A stretch of DNA of 64,000 nucleotides from Trematomus loennbergii (lineage: Eukaryota; Chordata; Actinopteri; Perciformes; Nototheniidae): the NCBI GenBank assembly GCA_012861695.1, contig JAAOOA010000002.1, positions 42,001,578 through 42,065,577 on the forward strand, read 5' to 3'. Made by a program: the position numbers and the translations under genes. Below, piece after piece: positions 26,060 through 40,118 of the stretch; the stretch's first letter is position 1, and each line of letters begins with the position of its first letter. A model generated the notes under the pieces. The model was not told where the DNA came from. It made no database searches and saw only the letters and a list, made by a program, of their open reading frames with translations.

Positions 26060-28807
26060 CAACCCAGTCTCACGGCATTTCGTGTTATAGTCATGACATT
26101 TAATCTATTGATTTGTGTTCACCAACACGATTTCCCATTTTTTCGTGTCACACAGAACGATTTTAAAACAATGTATTTCTATTGGTAGTGTTTCGTGCCT
26201 GCAACACGTCTTTTTCTCGGTCGGGTCTTGGAAGACCAGAAGCTGTGTGGTTCATAAAAACATGTTCTTACTCAATATCAAGCCACGATTATTGTTTTTA
26301 TTTTTAAATCGTCTATTGTCTGACTTTTTTTGCCGTCTGTGAGGAAAATAAATGTGGCTCAGAGCCTCAGAATACTGAATCTGTATTTTTTAAATCTTTT
26401 TTTCCTTCTAATTTGTTATTCTTTTCTAAATAACACTGTTATTTACTCAACAATAACACACAATTATCCTTGTTTTTATTTATTTGTTTAATTCTATAAT
26501 CTCTGGCTTTTTGGCGTCGTCACAAACTGAATTTCAAAATAAAGTCACCGGAAACAGACGTAGGCCTATAAGGGACATTTCGAGCATTATTGCGATATAC
26601 ACCCACTGAACTGATTACCCAAGATCCTCAGCTATGGTTGAAGCTCGGTGATTGGATGTTTTAGCCGCAATGCACGTTGGGATATGGTGTTAATGCGATA
26701 CACCTGAGTAATGCGATACACCTGAGTAAAATGTAGGGAAGGTGATTGTCAAATGCCAACAATCAGGGAGATATTTGATAGTTGGTACTTGAGAAGACTA
26801 AAGATTTATCTGCAGATCCCTATAAAGTATATTCATTACTCGTTAATTAAAAACTGTATATAATGGCTATTTTGCACATCCCTTTCAAGATTTCAAGATT
26901 TCTAAGGTTTATTGACATATCATATACACAACTACGGTGTAGTTATGCAAGGAATGAACAACTTGGGTCGCAGGTTCCTCAACAGTGCATTACAAGACAT
27001 CTATCAATATGTGTGTACCTCCACCATTAAACATATCTGCACATTTCTTATACTATCTAAATACATAAGAGTATCATTCATATGTATAATATCAGTTAAA
27101 ATAAGTGCTTCAACATAGTTAACATTGCAGGAAAGCAATATATTAGACGTTAAGTACTTTGTCAGGCTTAATATCTGTAGATACCCCCAAAGCTTTTTTC
27201 TTATTTAAAAGAAGACCTTAACCTAAAGTTTTCTTTAATGTTTTGCACATCCTCCTATTAATATCTTTGTACATCCGGCACTAAACTGTTTTATTGTAGA
27301 GATCACTTACAGTATCTTCTTGATTTTTTATATTCTATATTTCTATCATTGATCTTCTACTTTCCCCCTATGTAAATATAACATATTCAACAAATACATT
27401 CAATAACGTGCTTTAACCACTAGGCGGTGCGGGTTAAAAAACGGTCAAGTTTACAGTGTTAACACAATAAATTATACTTTCCAGTATAAGTTTCCAGCTT
27501 CGTTCATGACAGATGTATTTTGTTATCCACACAAATATTTGTTGATATTTGAACCTACACCTGCAACAGTCAAAGACAGGCAACTGTTGAGGAGTTGGAA
27601 AGGTCTGAAGATGTTACAAATAAGGTACACACAGCATACAATGCCATAATAACTAAATTGCCATATAATAATAATTCTGAATCCATAGATGTGTCTCCCA
27701 TCACCCAAAACCCTGACTATTCTCTAAATTCAGTATTTACATTCTTATATTCAAAGAAAATCAGTAATATCTTTAAAAACTACAAGTCCCTGTCTATCAG
27801 CTGTGCACCGTTATGGTGTAAATATAACCTATCTACCAATTGGATCAAATATAAAAGTCAGCCGAATTAGTATTGATACAGCAAGGAGACGTATTGTGTG
27901 AAGAGAAATTGAAGATGTTGTTTAATTGCTGATATATTTATGATCCACGTCACATATTCAGTTTCGGTGGCAGTGCTTCCTGTTTGTCTAGAAGTCTTCT
28001 AATCAGGGCTCTATAAATAAAGAACTACGGCAGATATGTAATATTTAATGCAGCCGAACCGTGTATTACAATGCCGTTATGTGATGACTTCCAAAGAGAA
28101 AAGCAAGCACACTCGGATTAAAGTATTATTTTGTTTTTTGTAAATGTTTTTCGGATTTCATAACGCATAAACACCATATCCCAACGTGCATTGCGGCTAA
28201 AACATCCAATCACCGAGCTTCAACAATAGCTGAGGATCTTGGGTAATCATTTCAGTGGGTGTGTATCGCAATGATGCTCGAAATGTCCCATATAGGCCTA
28301 CGTCTGTTTCCGGTGACTTTATTTTGAAATTCAGTTCCTGAGGAACGGCAAAAACGCCAGAGATTATAGAATTAAACAAATAAATAAAAACAAGGATAAT
28401 TGTGTGTTATTGTTGAGTAAAAAACAGTGTGTTATTAGAAAAGAATAACAAATTAGAAGGAAAAAAATATTTAAAAAATACAGATATCAGTATTCTGAGG
28501 CTCTGAGCCACATTTTTTTCCTCGCGGACGGCAAAAAAAGTCAGACAATTTACGATTTAAAATAAAAACAATAATCGTGGCTTGATATTGAGTAAGAACA
28601 TGTTTTTATAAACCACACAGCTTCCGATCTTCCAAGACCCGACCGGACAAAAAGACGTGGTGCAGGCACGAAACATACTACCAATACAGATTGGTACATT
28701 GCTTTTAAAATCGTTCTGTGTGACACGAAAAAAACATCGTGTTGGTGAACACGAATCAATAGATTAAATGTCGTGACTATAACACGAAATGCCGTGAGAC
28801 TGGGTTG
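26060..28807. mobile_element. Long-inverted-repeat element, CAACCC-ended (copy 1)
   Basis: Both ends begin CAACCCAGTCTCACGGC, and the arms (about 26060-26700 and 28150-28807) match over some 640 bp. Flanks AAATAAT (26053-26059) and AAAGAAT (28808-28814) fit a 7-bp target duplication with one change. The non-coding core resembles those of the elements at 38090 and 45539. It includes a diverged TTTCAAGATTTCAAGATTTC...GGTTTATTGACATAT stretch near 26885 that looks like a LINE tail in reverse. No transposase is encoded. The superfamily is not assigned. Confidence 0.9.
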
Positions 28808-28814
28808 AAAGAAT

Positions 28815-31800
28815 GTCATAAAATCATTGCTTTACCAATTCATCATACATTTTAATTTTTAATTTTCAACAACTGGGGAAGCCTGGGAGGAACAAAAAAA
28901 TGATAGCATGACATAGAACATTTGTTGTCAAATAATACATAACAAAAGTGTATAAACATCGGAGTAGTTTAGTATGCTGAATGAGGTTTAAAAAATGTCT
29001 AAGAAGGATTAGAAGTTAGATGTGAAGGAACTATAGGATAGAATAGAATAGAGCATTCTTGTAAAACATCGTGGTTCCTGCTAATCCTTAAATACAAAGA
29101 ATTTAGCATGCTAACAACTATACGTATATAGAATAGTAATTGCGTACTAAACAAAAAAGTCCCTCTCCCTCTATCTGTACTGTAACAATAGCCTGTGTAC
29201 AAAATGGATTTAGTCTCTACATGGGACGTCTTCATGGGTTGCTGAAGAGTGATTGTGAATTTTTTTAAATGTTCTGGTAGTGAACTTGTATTTCTGCTGT
29301 ATAGTTGGGCATATTAACATTTGGGCCTATGGAAATCGACTTCATTCTGGAACCTTAAGTGGCTGTTGAATGAAGATGAAATGCAGTTTTTGCAAACATT
29401 AAGGTTTCTGCTTGATAACCCTATCTTCTTTGTGCTGTGTTCACTTAGTGTACACTAGCTCGTTAGTGCATGTGAGTTCTGTGTGTCTAGCTAATAGGTT
29501 GACCCTCTGCCGCTGTGCTTATACGGGGGTAACTACGGCTAAGCCATCCTAGCCAACAGCGTTGTCGCAGAAATGTTACGCCAACCCCTCCATTTGCCCA
29601 TTGGGTTACACTGTTAGCACTGTTGCTGTTGTTTGTGCTGTTTGTGCTTTGTTATCTGCACCACTAGCTTCTTGAACCGCTGCTAGTCACAAACTGCATC
29701 ACCATGTTGAGAGACGTGTTAAGGTAATCCATTTGCCACGAATACCCTATATATATATACCTTTAACTTAAATGATCTTATTATTAATTTATTATTATTG
29801 TATTTAAAAAGGTCTAAAACAAGTATTTAACTGTACACAGCTCTCCTGTTTCTTTAAACTCACTCCCAGAGTTGGTCCCTTTTACTTTTTACCCCCATAA
29901 GTTGAGATGGTGAGCTGGAATTCACTGTGGCTCAGCTGAAATGGCGATTATTGGCACACTACTCTGGGCTCTGCACCCTGCCCTGTGGATCCGGGATGAC
30001 CTCTGCAGGACGGGGGGCCCAGTGATTGATTAGCTGGCTTGGGAGGACCACCACTCCCCCACTGGCTAGGGCATATGGAACTGCGTGTCCTATGGACAGC
30101 TGCGTCGGCAACACTCATCCTCACTGTATGTGTGTGTTGTCTGTGTGTGAGAGCCCAGCCTTATACCCTGTGCTGTATGTCTTCTTACAATGTCCCCCCT
30201 TAGCTATGCAGCTCTGCATCCTGTTGCCCAGTGCTCCATTTGTGTAAGTCAGGACTTCTAATGTGGCAGACTGAATGTTCTTAAACACACATAGAGTAAA
30301 CGCATTGGTCCTCAAATACACTGATATTCAATTCTTAGCAGAGGGCAAAGAGGCTCAAGCTAGAAACTGTCAAATATTCAAAGGGGCTCATTGAAAGTTC
30401 CTACAAATAACTACAATATGTGGACAGCCTATCCAATGCCAAAAAGCCAGATCTGTAAGAAAATATTTTTTCCAATTCAAGTGTACTGCAGAAGGCCTTT
30501 CCCGACTTGACCCAATTTAACAAACAAAGAATCTTTTGGAAATATAACTGTGGGCCAGGCCTTATTGAAAGCAAACACACATTTTTACTTTACTGTAAAC
30601 TAAACCAGAAATTAGAAGAAGCAAACAAGCCGCCATGTGCTAGATGAAGTAAGAAAGTAAGATTGCTGTGCTCGTACACTAACCTTAACTTTATCTAACT
30701 TTGTAGTTATTTGCCAGAACCTCTAACTTTCCTACCCTTAGTTGTACCAAAGTTTACATGCATATTATTTCCCCCTCCTGTGAGGTTAGGCACAGAGCCT
30801 GAAAATAACCATTTTGTTTTGTTTCTATGTTTACCTCCTCTGCTAGCTTGTGGCACTACATGCAACTCTTATATGTTGGGTTGCATGTCGAAAGGTCAAT
30901 GGTAAATGAGTTCAAAGTTGAAATAATTTGAACTTTGAGCGTAGGACTCTGCGACAATTTCGAGTGGTGTGCGATCGGAGGGTAGGGCTCCGTCTAGTCG
31001 GCCGGCTTAGCTCTCTTCATGGGAACAAATCGTCTGTTTTACTGCTTGTTATGTGAATGCAACTTAAGATACATTTACTTAACCACTTGGCTCTTTTCAG
31101 TCACCTAACAGCCTTTAACATGTACACTCTTCTCAAATCACCCCAAGACAGTCTTCAATGTTTTAATAAAATGATATGCATGTAATATACATCCCCTACA
31201 CACACAGCCCCCCATCACCACCTATCAATCATCCTATCACACAAACGCTTGCACCTGCAACTTCTAAATGGACCGACTCCATGCTTTAATCTAGTGTGTA
31301 TGCTTTTAAAGTGGGATGGTTGGCTGGGAGGGGTGGGGGTGGGATGTGAGGCTGAAGAAAAGAAAAAAAAAGATGATTTGCGAAGGTAAGTTCAAGTGGA
31401 TATCTGTCCAGGGTTAAAAGTGAAAGTAATTCATTACGGGGAGATAGTGCTTGGCGATATTCCTCATCTTGACGCTTTGCCGCGTGGCAGTTGAAAGGGG
31501 TGAGGTGAAGGGGGAGGGGGGTGAAATGGCCGGCGGTGGCGGGAAGGGGCTGGGGGTGAGCAACGTCTACCAGCTCCATTGGAGGAGGAGGAAGGTGATG
31601 AAGGGATAAGGGCCAAATTGATGGTCATATTTTACAGTGGGTCAGTGTGGAGCACGCTGTCCAACACTGTAATTACAAGTTTGGTTAGAGTAGAGAGGGA
31701 GAGGGAGGGGAGGAAGAGAGACAGTAGTCTTTGTCATGACCGTAAATGAACAGCCAGGCTTAATTGAGTGGTAACCTCTGAAGCTGTTGTGCTAACACTG

Positions 31801-32479
31801 CAGAGAGATAGGAAGATGGAGGGAACGAGGGGTGGAAAAAGAGGAGAGAAGTGCTGATAAGCATTTTTGTGTTCGTCAGCCCTATCCTTCCCCACCCGCA
31901 CACTACTGAAAGCAAGCACCTCAAATAGACAAGTCTGTACAAAGCAATATTTTAACACAAAGAGTTGAGCTTTTAGCTTTATTATTGACCTTATTTATAC
32001 TGACATTTAAGCCCAAGGTTCACTTACTGTGCGCCCTTTAATGCAAAGAATTCTCAATAACAGATTAGTTTGGAAAAAGATGAAGGGTAATGATCGCCAG
32101 AAAATGCATCTTATTGACACCGACGCGAAATGCAGCAGCTCTCATGAACTTAGCTGTATTTTTTTTAAATTGTTGTATTTTCGTGTCTATTAACAGCGCA
32201 GTCTTATTGGCGGGATAACATAAATAGGTGGAGACCTCGCAGATGGGGGTGCTGCAGCCCCCTCAGCACCCCCCCCCTTCCCGCGTCCATTCGCGACGTC
32301 TCGCTGTCTCGCAGACCCCACGCAGCAAGCAGGAAATGAACCCAGCTCACACTGTCCGCTCCTCGCAGCAGCGAGCCCCGCAACGTCCCGCCAACACGGC
32401 ACCCAGACCCCACGCAGCATTCTCATCTGTTTGTCATTACTGGTGTCATTTTCTGGTTGCTAACAAACGCCATTGTAAC
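28815..32479. other. Single-copy-looking stretch, no gene recognised
   Basis: 28815-29860 is AT-rich and unassigned. 29880-30060 and several blocks in 31370-31810 are complex and look like possible conserved noncoding DNA. 31680-31730 is a GA-rich run. 32230-32440 is GC-rich with runs of C (32269-32277). No splice-flanked coding segment was recognised. Confidence 0.4.
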
Positions 32480-32748
32480 ACATAATCACTGATGTTCCGC
32501 TGTAACGGTGGTAGAATCATCAGAACATAGTGGGCGAGCTGACCAATCAGAGCACAGTGGGCTCATAGGGAGGGGGGGGCAGGAGCTCCAACAAGCCGTG
32601 TAGGACAGAGAGTGAATACACATACTATACAGAGATGCTGTATGAGAAACCAATGTGAGTTTGGAACATTGAACAATGTAAATCTATTCTAGTAGACCTC
32701 AACAATGGAATTATGATCAGTAGAAATGGTCATGACATGGGACCTTTA
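32480..32748 (+). mobile_element. T2-like element, 3' half
   Basis: ACCAATCAGAGCACAGTGGG, a poly-G run near 32571-32578, TACAGAGATGCTGTATGAGA and the end GTCATGACATGGGACCTTTA match 14295-14533. The copy lacks a recognisable 5' half. Confidence 0.75.
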
Positions 32749-32854
32749 ATGAAAGTGAAACATGAATTAATTATTAATATGATTGAATAATACATATGTT
32801 TTGTTTTCATATTCATTTATGATGCTTAAACTTTGTACTTTTATTTAAAGGGGG

Positions 32855-33300
32855 GTTTAAAAATCTGGAAGAGCTAGCATTATGAGCATATTTGACTGTA
32901 ACTTTGGCCATGATTGTCATAATCTCACCAAATTCACTCCAGCATTAGTTATTCCCCTCTAGTTTAAGCAAACAAAAGCAATTTACTCTGAGCCTATCAG
33001 ACGGAAATTAAAGGAGTGCTTCTAAATCTGGCAGAGTTGGTGTTATGGCTGCCGGATTTGGCACCCCTCTGTGATTTTGGTCATGATGGTCATAATCTCA
33101 CCAAAATCACACTGGTGTTAGTTATTCCCCTGTAGTTTACGCCAACATTTTACTCTGGATTCATGGTGTATAAAATGCCAGGGGGGCTTCTAAATCAGGT
33201 GAAATATGAAAGTGTTAGGGTTAGCGTTATGGTTTTCTAAATCTGGCAGAGCTAGTGTAATGGCTGCCAGATTTGGCAACCGTAATCCGTCAAACGTATC
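32855..33300 (+). repeat. Diverged tandem repeat, unit about 150-160 bp
   Basis: AAATCTGG.AGAG.T followed by TGGTCATAATCTCACCAAA and TTAGTTATTCCCCT occurs in two nearly complete units (about 32860-32960 and 33024-33140). A partial third unit (TCTAAATCTGGCAGAGCTAG) begins near 33236. Non-coding. Confidence 0.75.
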
Positions 33301-34458
33301 ATTTATTTAATTGTTTTAAAAGCGTTGTTGGGTTTTTTGTCTCATTATAGTCATTTTTTGTTTTGTGGGTTTATTAGGTTTTGTTGTCTTGTCTTTTATA
33401 TGTTGGTATTGTCTCACCCTGTAACTTCTGAAAAAAGCATTTCCCAATCATATTGCTTTTGTTATGGAATTCTGTTGAATAACGGATTATTATAGCTTTA
33501 AAAGACAAAAAATGAGGTATTATCAGATAATAACTTGAGGTGTGTCTCATTAGCCGTGTTGCTTTTGAATGCATAAAAACAGCAAGCTGTGTTTTAGCAT
33601 AAAATTCCTTGCCTGGTCATTATGATATGTTTATAATCATTGAAAGTTTTAGGGAAGCACATTTCCTCAGAGCAAATATAATAGCAAGTCAGCTTTGCTA
33701 ACTGCTCAACCTGGTGGATAGATATTCCATTACAATATCACAACAAGGCCACGTGCACATCATCGGCGGGGCGATTTTTAGAACTTCCTAGAAAGTTTGT
33801 TCTTGCTTTTCGACAGGGAAAAACAATATGTATGTAGATGAAAATGTAATTGCTGGTTCACTATTACTCATTTGCGTGGGAGACATATCAAACTACCATA
33901 TGATGAGACCTCATAGGAGACGACACAGTTCTCTGACAATAATACAAACATCTTTGGTTTGATCACAAGAGCGCTCCCCGGAATAAAAAAGTTACCGGGG
34001 GAAAATCTTATATAGTTTTTCTGTATGTCTTTCAATGCCTCACTCATTACCCCCCCTCTCTGTGTCTTTCTCTTCCTATCGGTGTCTCTTTTCAATTCTC
34101 CTCTGCTCTAATTTTCCCTTCTCATCCCAGCCTGTGCGATTGTGGCGTCTCATCACAATTTTGGCACACATTTCTTTTCATTTCCTTCCTCATCTCCAGT
34201 CTTATTTTTGGCCTCATAGCCTCTAAACCCTAAAGGCACCCCCTCCACCAACCCCCCACCCCAACCGCCAGTTCTTTCTTCGTTCTCCTCTTTCTCATTT
34301 TTTCCTTCAATCTTTCTGCTCCTCATTTAGGATGGCTTGTTTCTTTCAATATCCAGAGATAATGGTTGAATATGGTGGGGCCTGCTGCACAGAGAAAGAG
34401 GGAACAATTTGTTCCTTTTGCAGTGAGCAGGGACATTTGTGATCAAGGGTGTGATCTG
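33301..34458. other. Unassigned stretch with CT-rich tract
   Basis: AT-rich to about 34020, then pyrimidine-rich (34030-34330). No gene or transposon recognised. Confidence 0.45.
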
Positions 34459-35473
<1,015 letters not shown>

Positions 35474-35554
<81 letters not shown>

Positions 35555-35557
35555 GTG

Positions 35558-35588
<31 letters not shown>

Positions 35589-35601
35589 TGTGTGTGTGTG
35601 T
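35474..35601. repeat. (TG)n microsatellite with phase slips
   Basis: TG run with a TGTTGTG slip near 35553 and a GG slip at 35581. Confidence 0.98.
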
Positions 35602-36368
35602 TCAGTGGTTCCTACTCAGTTTCGTCCTTATGGGATATCTGCAGGTGGATATTAAGGTTAATATAAGATATTTTCTCAAGACCTCAAAGACTTTAATTCA
35701 CTTGATATTGACACATCTTTTAATCTCAGTAGGTATGAATCCGTCCGACATTAATCAGGTAATAAATTATATAAAACAGACAATAACAATAATACAGTAT
35801 ATATATAATTGTCTTTTTTGGGGCGGGGCTTAGAATTAATCAGCATGTAGTGTTGTCATAAGGAAATTCATGACAAACTTATTAGAGGAATTAGATGGTT
35901 TTGACTTCATTTTAACATAATTTTCATGACCTCTGGCAAACAGACCAGCTGTCACAGAGCTGTGTGATCCCCTCTAATATGCGCTACACAGGGCATATTG
36001 CTTGTATGGTAGTATTCCCTCTGCCACCATCATATTGCAGCAATCTTTGTTCCTACAGTAAACAGTAGACCCTGTCTGCTATCCCTCACTCTGAGCATGC
36101 TTCAGGAAACTGGTGCATGCTTCAGAAAAAGTCCTTTCGTCTGTTTTCACCTAAAGCAAAGGCAAAAAAGTGCAGACACATTTGTCATGCATTAGGTGTG
36201 CCGTTACACAGAGGTAGAGATGGTGCTTGCTGATGTCCAGTGGTCTCCAGTCAGTGCAAGCTTGTACTAGTTTTTCCGCTTTCTTTGCCTTTTCACTGCC
36301 ATGCAATTGGCTGGTATTATTGGAAGAAGTTGGGTTTTTATGTGTTAAGGTTTTCAGATTATTGGAGA

Positions 36369-36404
36369 GTGTTAACGAATTAACGCACTAATGTTGACAG
36401 CCCT
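36369..36404 (+). mobile_element. hAT end relic
   Basis: GTTAACGAATTAACGCACTA followed by TTGACAGCCC matches the right end of the hAT copy at 21340-21384. No partner end is present. Confidence 0.5.
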
Positions 36405-37208
36405 TATATAAATACATACAGTAGTTTATTCACAGTATTGGTCATGTTTTTTATAACTGACTGACCTTCTCACAAAGACTAAAAGCCAAATCAAACTGAC
36501 AATTATTCCTGTTTGAACAATATCAATTTAGGAAAATTTCACCCCCAAAGTACCCAACTGGAGGAGCAGGGTGCCTTTTCTTTGAGGGGAAAAGACTGCC
36601 AGTACGTGATATTTATGGTGTCAACGCTGTTGCATGCCCCTTATTTATTTGCCATAAAAATAGATTTGCCAAAACTTTTGCTAAAAGTTTGTTAGATCAT
36701 TCAAACATTAAATATCTCTATTTATTTAATTTCTTTTTTTAAACAAGTATTATTCTTGTACAGTGACTCAACATAGTTCATAAATGAAATAATTATGAAA
36801 ATGAGGTTCTTATTTGTATTAGGTTGAACTCCTAACTAATGCGAACTTATGAGAAAAAAAGGTAATAAAGAAATGATGCATTGGGGCAGGTGTATATTTA
36901 AAAAACGTACAAAAATGTGATTATTTATGTTTAAAGCTAAATGATAGTATGTTTTAAAACATGGGTTAAATGTTAATACAAATATTGTTCATGCTAAATA
37001 GGGGCTGAATACAAAGTGTTACTATTAGTATGAGACTTGTCCTTCAGAAAGCGGTCAGACTTTCCTGGAAAAACAGATGCAGGGAAGCGGAGCCACATGC
37101 TTTGGAGCCAATTTGATTATTCATAGAAAATGCAGACTAGGGACTATGGAAGTGAAATGTGGGTGGTGAAGAAACAGGCAAAGAGAAGGGTGCAGGGGGA
37201 GCGAAGGG

Positions 37209-37252
37209 GCATCAGTGTAAATAAATAAACAAATAAATAAATAAATAATAAA
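37209..37252. repeat. (AAAT)n simple repeat
   Basis: Imperfect AAAT/AAAC tetranucleotide array of about 44 nt. Confidence 0.85.
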
Positions 37253-37663
37253 CAATCACTGCACCCCTCGCTGCACACACTGCAAGGAACCAATCAGCAC
37301 CCTGGCTGAACGCCCTGGAAATTGTGTGTAATGAGTGGGAAAAGATTAGAGGGAGCTCTTGCTAGGCCATAAATTGACATTAGTAAAAGAAAACTCTTTT
37401 ACTAGGCGGGCCCAGTCTCATTTAGACAACAGAGGGGGGGGAGAAACACTGGGAATGGGAATGAAATGTGTGAAGACACCAAAATAGGCTGAAGTGCAGC
37501 CTTGCTGTTGTGTGCCAGCTAGAGTCAAATTATATTAAAACAGGAATTTGAAATAGTTTTTCAGAATTTTTTACTGACAATTTAAGAATAACTTAATATT
37601 TTGGCTGTTTAAATTGTTGTCTTTAGATAATGCAATGTATTACTGAGGCCATTTGAAGCTACA

Positions 37664-37684
37664 GTTATATATATATATATATAT
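37664..37684. repeat. (TA)n simple repeat
   Basis: About ten TA units in pure alternation. Confidence 0.85.
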
Positions 37685-38170
37685 TTATTTTAAACAAAAT
37701 ACCAAATAATGATTTGTAGCAAGGAATTCTTGGATACACATTTACGTTTAGCACTGTAATACATATTTTCAGCTCATTCTTCTGCCTGTAGATGGCCAAA
37801 AAAGAAGTACTGTAGTGAGAACATCAAATAAATTGTATAAATAGTTTAACATTAAGACGCATTGAATCCGTCAAAGATAACAAACAACAGTGGAAGACGA
37901 CTGTTCAATGTCTTTGACTGTTGTTTGAACCTTTTTATTGAGTTGTAAAGAGACTTAGCAGAGACCAAGTTCATCTAATACTTTTTCTTTTAGATGGGGA
38001 ATGTTGTACAAGGCCATAGCTGGACATAGGGACTGCCAACACTAAAAAACATTTATTTTGATTTTTTTTGTGTACACATTGACTTGAAACAGCCTGTCCT
38101 CCTACAAAAAACGACCATATAGGCCGATTGTTCAAGCCCTTATACGACCCAGAGACACGTTTTAAAGTGT

Positions 38171-38226
38171 ATGTTGTTTCTTACACGACCACTAGAGGTG
38201 CTCTAGTGGTCGTGTAAGAACAACAT
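38171..38226. repeat. Near-perfect 56-nt hairpin
   Basis: CTTACACGACCACTAGAG and its exact inverse are separated by GTG. The stem extends by eight further pairs after a single bulged T, giving 26 pairs. It lies in the left arm of the element at 38090; the right arm has only one copy of the CCACTAGAGG word, without a hairpin. Confidence 0.95.
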
Positions 38227-39202
38227 GCTTGATTGGATGGACGTTTATTCACAAATAACCCTCTCTGGAAAATCCTAAATTTGGAATAGCTTGGCCATTA
38301 AAATGCTTTTTGATTCGATTTCTAGCGAGAAGTGTATATTGTACTCCACGTCCACGTCGATGTGAAAACAGTTTTTTTTCCGGTCTCGAAGTTTTCATAA
38401 TAAAACCGGATGTATTCCCCTCACTGTCAAATGATTACACAGTGATATCTGCATTACTCATCCACTAAAAAACATCAGTTTATCCTTGTTATGTAATTAC
38501 ACAATATTGATTGGTTTAAATTGTGTAAATGCTTTTGTGTTTTTAACCTTCGATTCGGAGAAACAAATAGTTTTTTCGGAGTTTAGACGCTACAGTTTCC
38601 GAAGACACTACACTACCCAGAATCCCCAGCTATCGTTTGGGACTACAACATCCGCCTTGCTTTACAAACCCCGTGATTAGTCCTCAAGCCCTGTGATTGG
38701 ATGTTGGAGTGGCAGTGCACAAGGTTACGCCAGCGTCAAACAGCTCTTTGAAATGGAATGGAACCACGACAGACTATCCAAAACTGGAATTGGACGGGTC
38801 CAGCCCAGCCCCCCCCCCCCCCCAGAACTACACATGCTGGCTATTGTGTGTTTCGCAACATGTTCTATGGCACGTCTCTACTGGGAATTGTAGTTTTATA
38901 AGACGTTTTCGTATTTCCCACAATTAGAAGTTGCCAGTATTAAACTGTGTACACCCTGGAGGTTTAGGGGATACGAAACACAGTGGTGTTTCAAATTTAA
39001 AACATATAATTAATAAATGGGTGAAAATTGCTTGTGTCCATAATGGGCAGCATTAATATACCCACATGACAGCTAAGGTCAGAAGAGCTTTATTTAACAG
39101 CTGGTCTTATGTCTGTGACCCCTCCTGTTGTATTGATAAGCCTGAAACATGCACTTGTCAAGGTTCAGAGGCAAATTTTGCAAATATGGCAGTAGCCATC
39201 GA

Positions 39203-39265
39203 TCATCTTAAGATAAGATAAGATATACTTTATTGATCCCAAGTTGGGAAATGTTTTTGTTACAG
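39203..39265 (-). mobile_element. LINE 3' tail fragment inside the shared core
   Basis: AAGATAAGATAAGATATACT followed by TTATTGATCCCAAGTTGGGA is the well-known reverse form of a teleost LINE 3' end with TATCT repeats. It is present only in this copy of the core. Confidence 0.5.
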
Positions 39266-39700
39266 CAGCATGTACTAGTTACTTTGTTTCTACTCCACTA
39301 CAATTCAGAGGTTAACCTGGTATTTTTACTCCACTACATTATTTTGTTACTTTGCAGATTCTGATTAATGATGTGAAATATAAACAACCCTTAAATCAGA
39401 CTTTAGTTACACCTGAGTAAATTCAGGGAAGGTGATTGCAACTTCATCTTGGGATACCCCCAACGTTTTTTTCTTATTCAAAAGAAGACCTTAACTTAAA
39501 GTATTCTTTAATGTTTAAATAAAGCCTTATTAGTTTGTCTGTTTTGCACATCCTCCTCTTAATATCTTTGGACGTCCTGCACTAAACTGTTTTATTGTAG
39601 AGATCACTACAGTATCTTCTTGATATTTTCTATTCTATATTTCTATCATTGACCTTCTACTATTAAAGTATGTACTCTTATATTTTTTTCATCAAATATA

Positions 39701-39775
39701 ACATAATTTCAACAAAATATAACATAATTTCAACAAAATATAACATAATTTCAACAAAATATATCATAATTTCAT
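39701..39775. repeat. 21-bp minisatellite, about 3.6 copies
   Basis: Units beginning ACATAATTTCAACAAAATAT recur at 39701, 39722, 39743 and (partial, one change) 39764. The 45539 copy of the core has no such array at the corresponding place, so expansion happened in this copy. Confidence 0.95.
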
Positions 39776-40039
39776 GTATATGTATGTATATTTAATGTAT
39801 TATTATAATTTCAACAAAAAAATTCAATAACGTTTTTTAACCACTAGGTGTCCCTTTCTATCAGCTGTGCACCGTTATGGTGTAAATATAACCTATCTAC
39901 CAATTGGATCAAATATAAAAGTCAGCCGAATTAATGTTGATACTGCAAGGAGACGTATTGTGTGAAAATAAATGTAGATGTTTTACTTCCTTTTTACAAC
40001 CTTTAATGACTGATTTTAAATGCCATTTTCTTAATATCT

Positions 40040-40118
40040 TTCATTTTTTTTGTAAAGCACTTTGAATTGCCTTGTGTTGAAAGGTGCTATATAAATAAAC
40101 TTGCCTTGCCTTGCCTTT
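40040..40118 (+). mobile_element. LINE 3' tail with TTGCC repeats
   Basis: GTAAAGCACTTTGAATTGCC, GTGCTATATAAATAAACTTG and four TTGCC units form an L2-like 3' end inserted in the core of the 38090 element. The equivalent position of the 45539 copy lacks it. Confidence 0.6.

Larger units (their letters stand above)
35602..38081. other. AT-rich stretch, no gene recognised
   Basis: 35860-36000 and 37060-37430 look complex and possibly conserved. The remainder is AT-rich with short simple repeats at 37209-37252 and 37664-37684. An uncertain hAT-end relic is at 36369-36404. Confidence 0.4.

Noticed and set aside
32228..32485. GC-rich frames on both strands as a possible first exon or CpG-island promoter
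   Set aside because: Short, with C runs and no start-site or splice context. It lies directly left of a T2-like 3' half and shares a 19-bp word with another such copy, so transposon origin is more likely.
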